From: an uncultured Bacteroides sp.
Lineage (GTDB): Bacteria > Bacteroidota > Bacteroidia > Bacteroidales > Bacteroidaceae
Direction of reading: 5' to 3'
Length of the DNA: 64,000 bases
Assembly: GCF_963675905.1 (NCBI RefSeq)
Contig: NZ_OY780936.1
Span: forward strand, 186,001 to 250,000
Under the pieces are notes generated by a model. That model was not told the DNA's origin. It saw only the letters and a list, made by a program, of their open reading frames with translations, and ran no database searches. Both the position numbers and the translations under genes were made by a program. This document shows positions 16,119-23,555 of the stretch, one piece after another (the first letter of the stretch is position 1; every line of letters begins with the position of its first letter).

Positions 16119-17282
16119 ATGGGGAAATTAAAATATATATGTTTATTGCTTGCTTTGTCATTAAGTAGCTGCCAAAAAAAGGCTAAGCCAATGAAAGATC
16201 TTGTTATAAATGTTGGCTTTGATAATCTTAAGATGCACCAAGGAATTTATCTAGATAAGCAAACAAAAAAAGAAGAGATTTTTTTTGTTAAAACAGCTTT
16301 TAATTCATGTATTAAGTTTTATGATTTAACAGGAAAGCAAGTTGATTCAATTTCACTCAAAAAAGCAGAGCAGGAACTTGGACGGATTAACAGAGTCTCA
16401 ATAATGTCTAAAGATTCGATAATTGTATTTTCTGCCACTAGCAATAAAATAGTGTGTGTTAATAGAAACGAAAAATGTCTTTTCAGATATAGTTTGGATT
16501 CTTTAACTAAAAACATTAATGATAAATATAAGTTTTGGGGAAGTTTATTGCCTACGTCAATTATGTTTCATGATAAATTGATTTTAGCAACTTTTTGGGA
16601 AGCAAATAAAATAGATTATAAAAACGGAATAGTATCAAAATTTACCTCTGATTACGAATTCTTCTCATATTTTTATAAATATTTTATTCGTTCTTCTCAG
16701 CTATGTAATATAGAATCTTTATTCAGCGGTTCACCTAAAGTTAAATTTGGGTTAAAAAATTTTTATTACAATAAATCTCATCAATTAAAGCCTTATTTGC
16801 TTGGTAGTAGATATTCGATTGTAAATGATAAGTTGTTTTATATTAATGTGTTTGATAGAAATTTATATGATATCGATGTGAATTCAATGAAAATACTAGA
16901 CACAATACGAATTATTCCTGATCAATACAAAATACCTCAAAGTATTGAATATACAAAAAAAAATTCTTCAATGAATATTGCGTCTGTGGAACAAGAAAGT
17001 ATCAAAAGGAATTGTTATATATCTAATATTCTTTATAACGGAAAAAGTAAAGAATATCTTGTATTTATAAAAACAGGTCAAGACTATAGTAATGTAGATG
17101 AATTAGGATATAAATTTAAGATAGTTGTATATAATGAATCATTTAAAAAGAAAAAAGAATTAGATTTTAAATCAACCGATTATGCTCCTCATTCAGCTAT
17201 GATGACATCCAAAGGAATACTAATTGAAAAAATACTAAAAAATGCATATGGAAAGAGGTCTTTTGAATTTTTTAATTTATAG
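16119..17282 (+). CDS. Lipoprotein, probable six-bladed beta-propeller (DUF4221-like)
   Basis: A 387-residue protein with a lipoprotein signal (LALSLSSC, Cys 18). Regularly spaced beta-rich segments with aromatic and charged turns (SCIKFYDLTGKQVDSISL, KIVCVNRNEKCLFRYSL, KLFYINVFDRNLYDIDV) look like propeller blades. In Bacteroidota such lipoproteins occur in small accessory clusters, sometimes beside peptide-modification genes. The function is unknown. The next lipoprotein gene overlaps its 3' end by 41 bp, so the two are translated from one mRNA. Base composition is very AT-rich. Confidence 0.6.
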   Translation: MGKLKYICLLLALSLSSCQKKAKPMKDLVINVGFDNLKMHQGIYLDKQTKKEEIFFVKTAFNSCIKFYDLTGKQVDSISLKKAEQELGRINRVSIMSKDSIIVFSATSNKIVCVNRNEKCLFRYSLDSLTKNINDKYKFWGSLLPTSIMFHDKLILATFWEANKIDYKNGIVSKFTSDYEFFSYFYKYFIRSSQLCNIESLFSGSPKVKFGLKNFYYNKSHQLKPYLLGSRYSIVNDKLFYINVFDRNLYDIDVNSMKILDTIRIIPDQYKIPQSIEYTKKNSSMNIASVEQESIKRNCYISNILYNGKSKEYLVFIKTGQDYSNVDELGYKFKIVVYNESFKKKKELDFKSTDYAPHSAMMTSKGILIEKILKNAYGKRSFEFFNL

Positions 17283-17718
17283 CTTTATAGCTATATTAAC
17301 TTTAATGTTCTCTCAATGTTCAAAGGAGGATGCGGAGACAAAGCAAATACAAGAATATGTATATAAGAATTATGAAATTGAGATTCCTCATAATATTAAG
17401 AGAATCTATATTTTAAATGATTCTGGCTGTGGAAATTGCATACTTACTTTTTCTGAATTTGTAAAAAATAACATTAATGATCATGAATCTATGGTTATTA
17501 TAAATTCAAGAGGGGCAAATATTGATTTAGAAGGCTTTGAAAATAAAAGGAAAAGTAATTCTAATATTGTGATTTCTCATAATGTAATATCTAATACCCA
17601 AGATTTGTTTTATAAATCTGGAGTTGCTTTATTTAAAGGTGCTGTCTTAGATTCTATAATTCGAATAACGCCTGATAGTTTAATTGAACAATTAGACTAT
17701 ATTAAAAATATCCACTAA
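17242..17718 (+). CDS. Small lipoprotein with a CxxC motif, thioredoxin-like
   Basis: A 158-residue protein whose signal peptide ends LMFSQC. ATG at 17242 or 17248 would both serve. The segment RIYILNDSGCGNCILTF has a beta-strand followed by CGNC at a helix start, the layout of a thioredoxin active site. The remainder (SMVIINSRG, VALFKGAVLDSI) fits a short thioredoxin-like fold. It could be a periplasmic thiol-disulfide protein acting with the overlapping propeller lipoprotein. The assignment is from motif and layout only. Confidence 0.55.
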   Translation: MHMERGLLNFLIYSFIAILTLMFSQCSKEDAETKQIQEYVYKNYEIEIPHNIKRIYILNDSGCGNCILTFSEFVKNNINDHESMVIINSRGANIDLEGFENKRKSNSNIVISHNVISNTQDLFYKSGVALFKGAVLDSIIRITPDSLIEQLDYIKNIH

Positions 17719-17827
17719 TTATATTAAATGGTTTTTACTATTTTTTTTATTAGTTAATGAAACTTAATTGTTGATGTGTGACTTTATCAATATAAAATGA
17801 AAATTACTACATGAAACAAAAAAAATA

Positions 17828-17857
17828 GGTTCTTCTTCACTTTAGGTGCAAGTTATT
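17828..17857 (+). repeat. Left terminal inverted repeat of the ISL3-type element
   Basis: 30 bp starting GGTTCTTCTTCACTTTAGG. It matches the right end (19774-19803) with one mismatch and overlaps the transposase stop codon by two bases. Confidence 0.9.
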
Positions 17858-19523
17858 AGGTTTTAAACGCAATGAGTTTCACATTAAGTAGTCTATAGCT
17901 TGCCCTATTAAACATCTGCCTCTTGATTGCCTTTATTTTATTGACAGTTCCTTCCAAGAGTCCGTTGTTCAAATAAATATCCATTGCATTTTGCACCGCT
18001 TGTTGGTCTGCTTTTATTCCACAAGCAAATGCCCTCATGGTTTTTGAATCACATTCCATAGCCTGTTTTATCCAGTTTGCCAGAGACCATTGCCTGAGAT
18101 TTCCATTTATCATTTCCTTGAATCTCAATCCTAATGTTACAACCTGTTTTATTGATGGATTCTTCAATAGATCAGTAAGACTTTGCACGGCGGATTCCCC
18201 TTTCAATATAAATTTCCGTATACTCCTTATTGATGCGTGTTTTTTGTTTTTCCTTTCAGCTATATTTTTGTTATATTTCCTGACTTCCTGTTGTTCTTGC
18301 TTTATTTTGTTTCTGATTCCTATCGTGGCAGCCGAGATTGCAATCGCATCCATCTTGTCTTCCATTTTCTTCTTCAAATTCTTTATATCCGTACATCCAT
18401 GGCTGATTTCCAAAGCCAGTTCATCGACATGTTTTAATATACTCTTTTGCTGCGCAGACATATAATCCTTGCCTGTATGGTGACGTACCAAACGCCAGAT
18501 AACCTGTGAATGCACTCCTAATTGGCGGGCTGTTTCTGAAATGCTCATTCCTTTTCTGATAAGGCTATCTGCTTGCACAAACAGGTTCAGTTTATGTCGA
18601 TGTCTGGCATCCCCCAGGCCATAAAGAGCTTCCATGATTTTGGTTCTGCATTCTTCCGTGGAGGGATAAGAATAAGTTTGCTTATGCACACTTAGCCGGG
18701 ATAATGAGGCTATTTCTTCCGTCAGAGCATCCACCAGATTCTTTATCAAATGGAATCTGTCACAGATTTGGGTAACACCGGGTAGGATACGATTAATAGC
18801 TTCAACAAAGTTTCGCCCCCGGTCTCGGGTTATATATTGTATCTGAGGATTATTTCGCAAGAACTGCTCTAATTCATCCCCCTCCCGGCAAGGAAGTACT
18901 GCAATGGGACGATGGGTCATCTGGTCTACAATAACACTCCCATAGATATGCCCTTTCTTCTGTGCAAAGTCATCTATACCTATAGCCACAGGTAGAGAAT
19001 TACTACTTTTTGAGGGCAATTCCTTGTGAGCACTCCGTAGACAGGCAGATTGACTGCAGAAGATGTTCTGCCCGTGTAAAAGCTCACTGGCAGTACGGGA
19101 TGTGACTTTTAGAGATACTTCACGGATACGTTCTTCTACCTCCAGAGTGTTGCGGCCATAGGGAGAAGCCAGACAGGAATGGTCCTCACTAAAGACCTTG
19201 CGGAGACAATGCTCATTTCGGCAACGAAATTTGCGGGTTTTGACCAATAGAGTCAGGGAATGATTAAAGATCTCTGAACCCTGAAGTTGGCGTATATAGT
19301 ACCCATGTAAGCTTTGACTCAAACAACCACAGGCCGGGCAGCGGCTACTATTAGAGTTACGAGACAATTCTACAGTGTACGATTTCCCACTTATAGAGAC
19401 TCTATCCTGGCGATAATGGGGAATATGAAGTTTAAAAGATATAGTTGATTTCTTTTTGTTAACATTGATGTAAATAGGCTTATTTGTAGTAACTTTGCCA
19501 ACTGTAGATATGCTTTGATTCAT
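17856..19523 (-). CDS. ISL3-family transposase
   Basis: 555 residues, full length for the family. The N-terminal zinc-binding region has CPACGC and a second Cys pair (CRNEHC), typical of ISL3. The DDE_Tnp_ISL3 core begins at VAIGIDDFAQKKGH (first Asp), followed by ITRDRGRNF and CDRFHLIKNLV; a recombination-type HTH (ISETARQLGVHSQVIWRLV) lies in the insertion domain. The start codon sits in the loop of a potential mRNA hairpin: 19564-19577 pairs with 19504-19518. Confidence 0.93.
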   Translation of the reverse strand: MNQSISTVGKVTTNKPIYINVNKKKSTISFKLHIPHYRQDRVSISGKSYTVELSRNSNSSRCPACGCLSQSLHGYYIRQLQGSEIFNHSLTLLVKTRKFRCRNEHCLRKVFSEDHSCLASPYGRNTLEVEERIREVSLKVTSRTASELLHGQNIFCSQSACLRSAHKELPSKSSNSLPVAIGIDDFAQKKGHIYGSVIVDQMTHRPIAVLPCREGDELEQFLRNNPQIQYITRDRGRNFVEAINRILPGVTQICDRFHLIKNLVDALTEEIASLSRLSVHKQTYSYPSTEECRTKIMEALYGLGDARHRHKLNLFVQADSLIRKGMSISETARQLGVHSQVIWRLVRHHTGKDYMSAQQKSILKHVDELALEISHGCTDIKNLKKKMEDKMDAIAISAATIGIRNKIKQEQQEVRKYNKNIAERKNKKHASIRSIRKFILKGESAVQSLTDLLKNPSIKQVVTLGLRFKEMINGNLRQWSLANWIKQAMECDSKTMRAFACGIKADQQAVQNAMDIYLNNGLLEGTVNKIKAIKRQMFNRASYRLLNVKLIAFKT

Positions 19524-19577
19524 TGGAGTCTTGATGCTTTGGTCAGCTTAAAGATACTAATTTTCAAGCATATCTAC
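19504..19577 (-). promoter_or_regulatory. Hairpin around the ISL3 transposase start codon
   Basis: In the minus-strand mRNA, GTAGATATGCTTGA (19577-19564) can pair with TCAAAGCATATCTAC (19518-19504), a 14-bp stem with one bulged base. The ATG (19523-19521) lies in the loop, two bases before the 3' arm. Confidence 0.6.
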
Positions 19578-19773
19578 AACTTTTTAAACACCTTATTATC
19601 TGATAATCAGATATGTACAAATATCTAAGTGGCTTAATTTTAGAGGTTGTTAGAAATTTCTATAGAAATTCCCTTTATTACGACTTTTGACAATATCATG
19701 ACTTTAGATAGCTAGGCATAATATTCAATATGGAAAAACAGCTGAAATGCTTATGAATAAAGACTTTTATCTG

Positions 19774-19803
19774 AATAACTTGCACCTAAAGTGACGAAGA
19801 ACC
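19774..19803 (-). repeat. Right terminal inverted repeat of the ISL3-type element
   Basis: Partner of 17828-17857 (29 of 30 bases match). Confidence 0.9.
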
Positions 19804-19827
19804 CAAAAAATATAAAATTATCTGCTT

Positions 19828-19925
19828 ATCTGCCACTAAATGCTTAAAAGTACTTACTATAAAGCTTTTTAGGTAGTGGCAGATAAAAAATCATCTGCTA
19901 CTAAATCAAATGATCTGCTACTAAA
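19828..19925. repeat. Array C1, unit ATCTGC(T/C)ACTAAA
   Basis: Units at 19828-19840 (+), 19872-19884 (inverted, TGGCAGAT side), 19893-19905 (+) and 19913-19925 (+). Start-to-start steps are 44, 21 and 20 bp, as if one slot of a ~21-bp ladder were empty. Confidence 0.8.
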
Positions 19926-20015
19926 ATCCGTACTGAAAACTGTTGTTTTTTTATTATTATCCTATACTCGTAGGTACTTACTTCGTTTGGGTTGATTCTC
20001 TAATACATTAATACA

Positions 20016-20179
20016 GGTTCTTCGTCACTTTTGGTGGAAGCAAACTGTCTCAAATGCTTATCCAATCAAGATTCTACATGCTTTTTGATAAGCCATTTAT
20101 TGACTCTGATAAAAAGCCTGCAAAATGCCATAAATAAAAGATTCAATGTAATATCTTCCACCAAAAGTGATGAAGAACC
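20016..20179. mobile_element. 164-bp MITE with ISL3-like ends
   Basis: 25-bp terminal inverted repeats (GGTTCTTCGTCACTTTTGG... and its complement, one mismatch) enclose about 114 bp without a frame. The flanking 8-mers TTAATACA (20008-20015) and TAAATACA (20180-20187) agree at 7 of 8 positions, which fits an 8-bp target duplication. The first 16 terminal bases are those of the neighbouring ISL3 element, apart from one variable position. Confidence 0.85.
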
Positions 20180-20311
20180 TAAATACACCATCTTATTATT
20201 CTCTTGTTAGAAACTGTCTTTTCTTGAAGCTGTTGTTTATGATAAATCACTCTAGAGTTATACAAAACTCTCGCCTTCTTTTTATAAAACTACTAAATTA
20301 GTTTGTGTGTT

Positions 20312-20386
20312 CTTGTACAAAAGAATATATTATTCTGTACAAAACAAATTATTCTTTTGTACAGAAGATTGAATTGTTTTGTACAA
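20312..20386. repeat. Array D, four GTAC-centred units at exact 22-bp pitch
   Basis: GTAC occurs at 20315, 20337, 20359 and 20381, each step exactly 22 bp. Orientation of the longer unit TGTACAAAA is + + - -. Unit 1 (20314-20327) is an exact 14-base complement of unit 3 (20350-20363); unit 2 pairs with unit 4 apart from one inserted base. Confidence 0.88.
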
Positions 20387-20527
20387 GATTAAATAATGGG
20401 CCCGCCTGAAAAATAAAATATTACGAGAGAGATTAAAAAATGCTCGCCGCAAGTTGATAATCATAGTCAGGTAAGATAATATTTAATTGTAAAATTAGAA
20501 TTTATATAATGCAGTATTGGCTGTGAC

Positions 20528-20585
20528 TTTAGTTTAGTAGCAGATAATTTTATCTGCTACTAAACTAAAATGATCTGCTACTAAA
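20528..20585. repeat. Array C2, unit ATCTGCTACTAAA, with a 19-bp perfect hairpin
   Basis: Units at 20533-20545 (inverted), 20552-20564 (+) and 20573-20585 (+). The first two form a perfect 19-bp inverted repeat (20528-20546 with 20551-20569, 4-nt loop). The order inverted, direct, direct at 19-21 bp steps repeats that of 19872-19925. Confidence 0.85.
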
Positions 20586-20632
20586 ACGTAACCTGATAAC
20601 CAGCCATTTATAAATTTATAGGTGGTAGTCCC

Positions 20633-20640
20633 TATATTTG
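20633..20640 (+). promoter_or_regulatory. -7 box before the IS110 transposase
   Basis: TATATTTG fits TAnnTTTG, giving a leader of about 80 nt. It is directly preceded by a TATAGG/CCTATA hairpin (20617-20636). Confidence 0.4.
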
Positions 20641-20663
20641 TAATTAATATGCAGAAGAACAAA

Positions 20664-20731
20664 GCATAAGCCAAGAGTATTAATATATTTGAGGTATCAG
20701 TCTTAAACAATTAAATACTCAAAGCTTATGC
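20664..20731 (+). promoter_or_regulatory. Hairpin covering the IS110 transposase start codon
   Basis: The arm GCATAAGC...GAGTATTAA (20664-20683) pairs with TTAAATACTC...GCTTATGC (20711-20731), interrupted by a small internal loop. The 3' arm includes the ATG at 20728-20730, so the start would be paired. In IS110 elements the non-coding end can also encode a bridge RNA; this region is a candidate. Confidence 0.55.
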
Positions 20732-21807
20732 GTACACAAAGTAACAAACTAAATTTTGAAGGAGAAAATATTTATGTTGGAATTGATGTTCATTTGAAAA
20801 GTTGGAATGTGACAATTTACACAGAATTCCTTCATCATAAAACATTCAACCAACCTCCTGTACCATCAATTTTAAGGGACTATCTGAATACTAATTTTCC
20901 TGGTGGGACTTATTATTCAGCCTATGAAGCCGGATTCTGTGGGTTTAATATTCATTTCGAACTTAAAAAGCTAAATATAAATAATATTGTGGTTAATCCA
21001 GCTGATATACCAACTAGCCAGAAAGAACATGTACTTAAGAATGATTCCCGTGATAGTATGAAAATTGCCCGTTCTTTAAGAGCTAATGAACTCGTAGGCA
21101 TACATGTCCCATTCATTGAGACATTGGAAAACCGCACATTGATACGCACTCGAGACGTAATGGTGAAAGATATGACTAGATTTAAACAACGCATAAAAGC
21201 TTTGCTTTATTTTTATGGTATATCTTACCCTCCAGAATTTGAGAAATCAACCAGTCATTGGTCCAGACGTTTTCTTAAATGGTTAAAAGAGGAGGTATCA
21301 CTTAATACAGCCAATGGAAACGATGCCTTATCATTACTTATCAGAGAAGTAGAGCAACAAAGAGTTCTTATATTGGAAATCAATAGAAAAATCCAGAATC
21401 TTGCTGTTTCTGAAAAATATGTAAAGGAGATAGAGTTAATAAGAAGCATTCCGGGAATTGGTTTGGTTACAGGGATTACTTTTTTGTCGGAGATAGAAGA
21501 TATTGAACGATTCCCAAATACAGACAAGTTAGCTGGTTTTGTAGGACTAATCCCTACCTGTCACTCCAGTGGAGAGGTGGAAAATTATGGAGAGATGACA
21601 TTTAGGAAGAAAACGACTTTAAGAAGATGGCTGATTGAAAGTGCCTGGGTTGCAGTAAGAATAGATCCGGCACTGACAAGGTGTTTCTCACAACTCTGTA
21701 AAAGGATGGAGCCTAATAAAGCTATAATACGAATCGCAAGAAAACTATTAAACAGAATGTATTATGTTTTAAAAAAGAGACAAAAATATGAATGTGGAGT
21801 GGTTTGA
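20728..21807 (+). CDS. IS110-family transposase (DEDD type)
   Basis: 359 residues. The N-terminal DEDD_Tnp_IS110 domain begins IYVGIDVHLKSWNVTI (first Asp) with YSAYEAGFCGF (Glu) and KNDSRDSMKIARSL (last Asp pair). The C-terminal transposase_20 domain has SIPGIGLVTGITFLSEI and DKLAGFVGLIPTCHSSGE with the conserved Ser region. Length is normal, so the gene is probably functional. IS110 elements lack clear terminal inverted repeats; the borders cannot be fixed here, but long non-coding flanks lie on both sides. Confidence 0.93.
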   Translation: MRTQSNKLNFEGENIYVGIDVHLKSWNVTIYTEFLHHKTFNQPPVPSILRDYLNTNFPGGTYYSAYEAGFCGFNIHFELKKLNINNIVVNPADIPTSQKEHVLKNDSRDSMKIARSLRANELVGIHVPFIETLENRTLIRTRDVMVKDMTRFKQRIKALLYFYGISYPPEFEKSTSHWSRRFLKWLKEEVSLNTANGNDALSLLIREVEQQRVLILEINRKIQNLAVSEKYVKEIELIRSIPGIGLVTGITFLSEIEDIERFPNTDKLAGFVGLIPTCHSSGEVENYGEMTFRKKTTLRRWLIESAWVAVRIDPALTRCFSQLCKRMEPNKAIIRIARKLLNRMYYVLKKRQKYECGVV

Positions 21808-22408
21808 TAATAATGCCTATATAAATATCTTTCAGAACAAGAGTGATCGCTTCTTTCATCTTGCAGCTTAGTCTGCTTTAGCAGTTTGCGGCCTCTTCCT
21901 ATTGAACTGAAAAAGGAAAATGTAGAAAACTGATAACAATATCAGTTTAAACTACTGATAGAAGGTTGTTTATATAGGAGTTATTAATAAATAGAAAATA
22001 AGAAAATAAACAATAAAGGTTTTCTTAGCCATATAGCGATATCTGTAACATAAGGGGGAAACATACAAGCCTCCCCCCAGAAAAAAATGATGTTACAGTG
22101 TAACGCAGGAAGTTTATTGCTGACAAGTTGCTCTTCAGCAGAGCTTGCTTCCTCTTCAACTACCTGATTACAAAGCTAATAAAAAGTATAAATAATATTA
22201 ATAATACTCTTGTTATTTGGATTACAACATAGAAGATAAAATGGTAATTATTTTTATCTGCTACTAGATAATGTGTTTGTAATTAATGTATTAGCCTAAA
22301 TTGGTGGCAGATGGTCGGAAATTTTGTTCGCAAAAAACTGCTGTAGCTAAATTTAGCCATTACCATCTTCATTCTTATTAGTGGAAGATTTGATGCCACG
22401 AAAGTACT
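21808..22408. other. Gene-free region behind the IS110 transposase
   Basis: It holds a 9-bp perfect hairpin (21927-21948), array F (22043-22104), a single ATCTGCTACTAG unit at 22256-22267 with an inverted relative at 22301-22312, and the palindrome GCTAAATTTAGC at 22346-22357. The first ~150 bp may be the IS110 right end. No coding frame. Confidence 0.5.
22043..22104. repeat. Array F, TGTAAC units enclosing a G5/C5 hairpin
   Basis: CTGTAACAT (22043-22051) is the perfect complement of ATGTTACAG (22090-22098), and a third copy completes the near-palindrome GTTACAGTGTAAC (22092-22104). Between them lie GGGGG and CCCCCC, which can pair. Confidence 0.6.
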
Positions 22409-23476
22409 CTATTTGCTAAGAGTTTCTCTATCAATTTTAATTAAACCTCCGGTAGAAGGATCGAATGTAACCTTTACAACAGATTTCTTCTCAAATAATT
22501 CCTTCATTAATGTATCTGTACTGCCGAATTGAGTAATCATGAAATCACCGTCGAACAAATTGGTTTGTGAAGTGAATATAGAGAAATGAGCCTTGCCTGG
22601 CACATTATAAACAACTCCTTCAATCTTTTTAGGTTTACCAGTTTCTGGTGTTTTTTCGGGAACTGTTTTTAAATTGGTTAGTGTATAGTAAACAGGTGAT
22701 CCTGCTAAGTCGTTCACTCCAAGAACTCCTAGTTTCTTTGAGAAACGGAATGCTATTGCTTTGTTTACATCTTGGGTAGGAGCGATGGTGAACTTATAGC
22801 TCTTGGTCTCTTTTTCTACTGTTCCCGAAAATAGTTCGGTCAATGCCTTCTCTTGTTCGTCCAGTTTCTCGAGTACCAGTTTCAGAGAAGCACCGTCCTT
22901 TGGCATACTTTCTACTTCGCCTCTAAGCAGTGAACTTTTACTATCACGAACTTTGTAGATTTCTTTAGCAACAAGCTCAGCAACTTTTGCGCTGGAACCA
23001 GCCATCAGGATTTCTTCCGTCATAAAGTCGCGTGCATTTGGTTTTGCCTTCTTTTCAACAGGTATCTCTTTTATCGGGGCAACCTTTGGGCTCAACGGAA
23101 GATTGATAGTTTTAATAATACCATTTTCTGTCAATTCCATTAAAGGAGCCAGGGTTTTATCTTTCAGCTTTATGAAGTAAGTCTTTTCGGCATCCGGGGT
23201 ACCAATGCTTTTAGCTTTTACGCCGGTTATTTCCCAATGTTCTTCTTTTGTGTCGGAAATGTTTGTTAATCTGAGATAGCGGTCGGCATATTTGCAGAAT
23301 TCGCCTGGTATATAAGTGGATTTTACAGTTTCAACTTCTATTTCAATTACACTTTTAGGGAGTGTGTATGTAACTCCATACTCCTGATCCTTTCCTCCAT
23401 ATTTACTAACTTCTGTCTGCGCAAATGTGTTTGCAGAAAGAAGAAGAAGGCTCAATAATGCTATTGATTTTTTCAT
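22409..23476 (-). CDS. Secreted DUF4831-type protein
   Basis: 355 residues with a signal peptide (MKKSIALLSLLLLSANTFAQ). The sequence GVTYTLPKSVIEIEVETVKSTYIPGEFCKYADRYL and DFMTEEILMAGSSAKVAELVAKEIYKVRDSKSSLLRGE are features I associate with DUF4831, a Bacteroidota family of unknown function. It is exported to the periplasm or outer membrane. It lies 79 bp downstream of nnr on the same strand and has its own -7 box (TACATTTG, 23515-23522). Confidence 0.78.
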   Translation of the reverse strand: MKKSIALLSLLLLSANTFAQTEVSKYGGKDQEYGVTYTLPKSVIEIEVETVKSTYIPGEFCKYADRYLRLTNISDTKEEHWEITGVKAKSIGTPDAEKTYFIKLKDKTLAPLMELTENGIIKTINLPLSPKVAPIKEIPVEKKAKPNARDFMTEEILMAGSSAKVAELVAKEIYKVRDSKSSLLRGEVESMPKDGASLKLVLEKLDEQEKALTELFSGTVEKETKSYKFTIAPTQDVNKAIAFRFSKKLGVLGVNDLAGSPVYYTLTNLKTVPEKTPETGKPKKIEGVVYNVPGKAHFSIFTSQTNLFDGDFMITQFGSTDTLMKELFEKKSVVKVTFDPSTGGLIKIDRETLSK

Positions 23477-23514
23477 ATAAATCTCTGTTTTAACTTTACC
23501 TATATATTAAATCA

Positions 23515-23522
23515 CAAATGTA
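23515..23522 (-). promoter_or_regulatory. -7 box of the DUF4831-type gene
   Basis: Minus-strand TACATTTG matches TAnnTTTG, 39 bp before the ATG. Confidence 0.5.
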
Positions 23523-23555
23523 GAGAAAAATTCTCTAAGAACATATTTATTTGCG

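Larger units (their letters stand above)
17828..19803 (-). mobile_element. Complete ISL3-family insertion sequence, 1976 bp
   Basis: One 555-codon transposase between 30-bp terminal inverted repeats (one mismatch). The 8-mer AAAAAATA lies directly outside the left end and, shifted by one base, outside the right end. As this is a low-complexity string, a target duplication is possible but unproven. The reading frame and ends are intact, so the element may be active. Confidence 0.88.
19804..20727. other. Gene-free hotspot with repeat arrays and a MITE
   Basis: No coding frame. It contains array C1 (19828-19925), a MITE (20016-20179), array D (20312-20386), array C2 (20528-20585) and the leader of the IS110 transposase. 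Confidence 0.6.

Noticed and set aside
17820-19812. AAAAAATA as target duplication of the ISL3 element
   Set aside because: The two copies are offset by one base relative to the inverted repeats and the string is almost pure A, so it is not good evidence.
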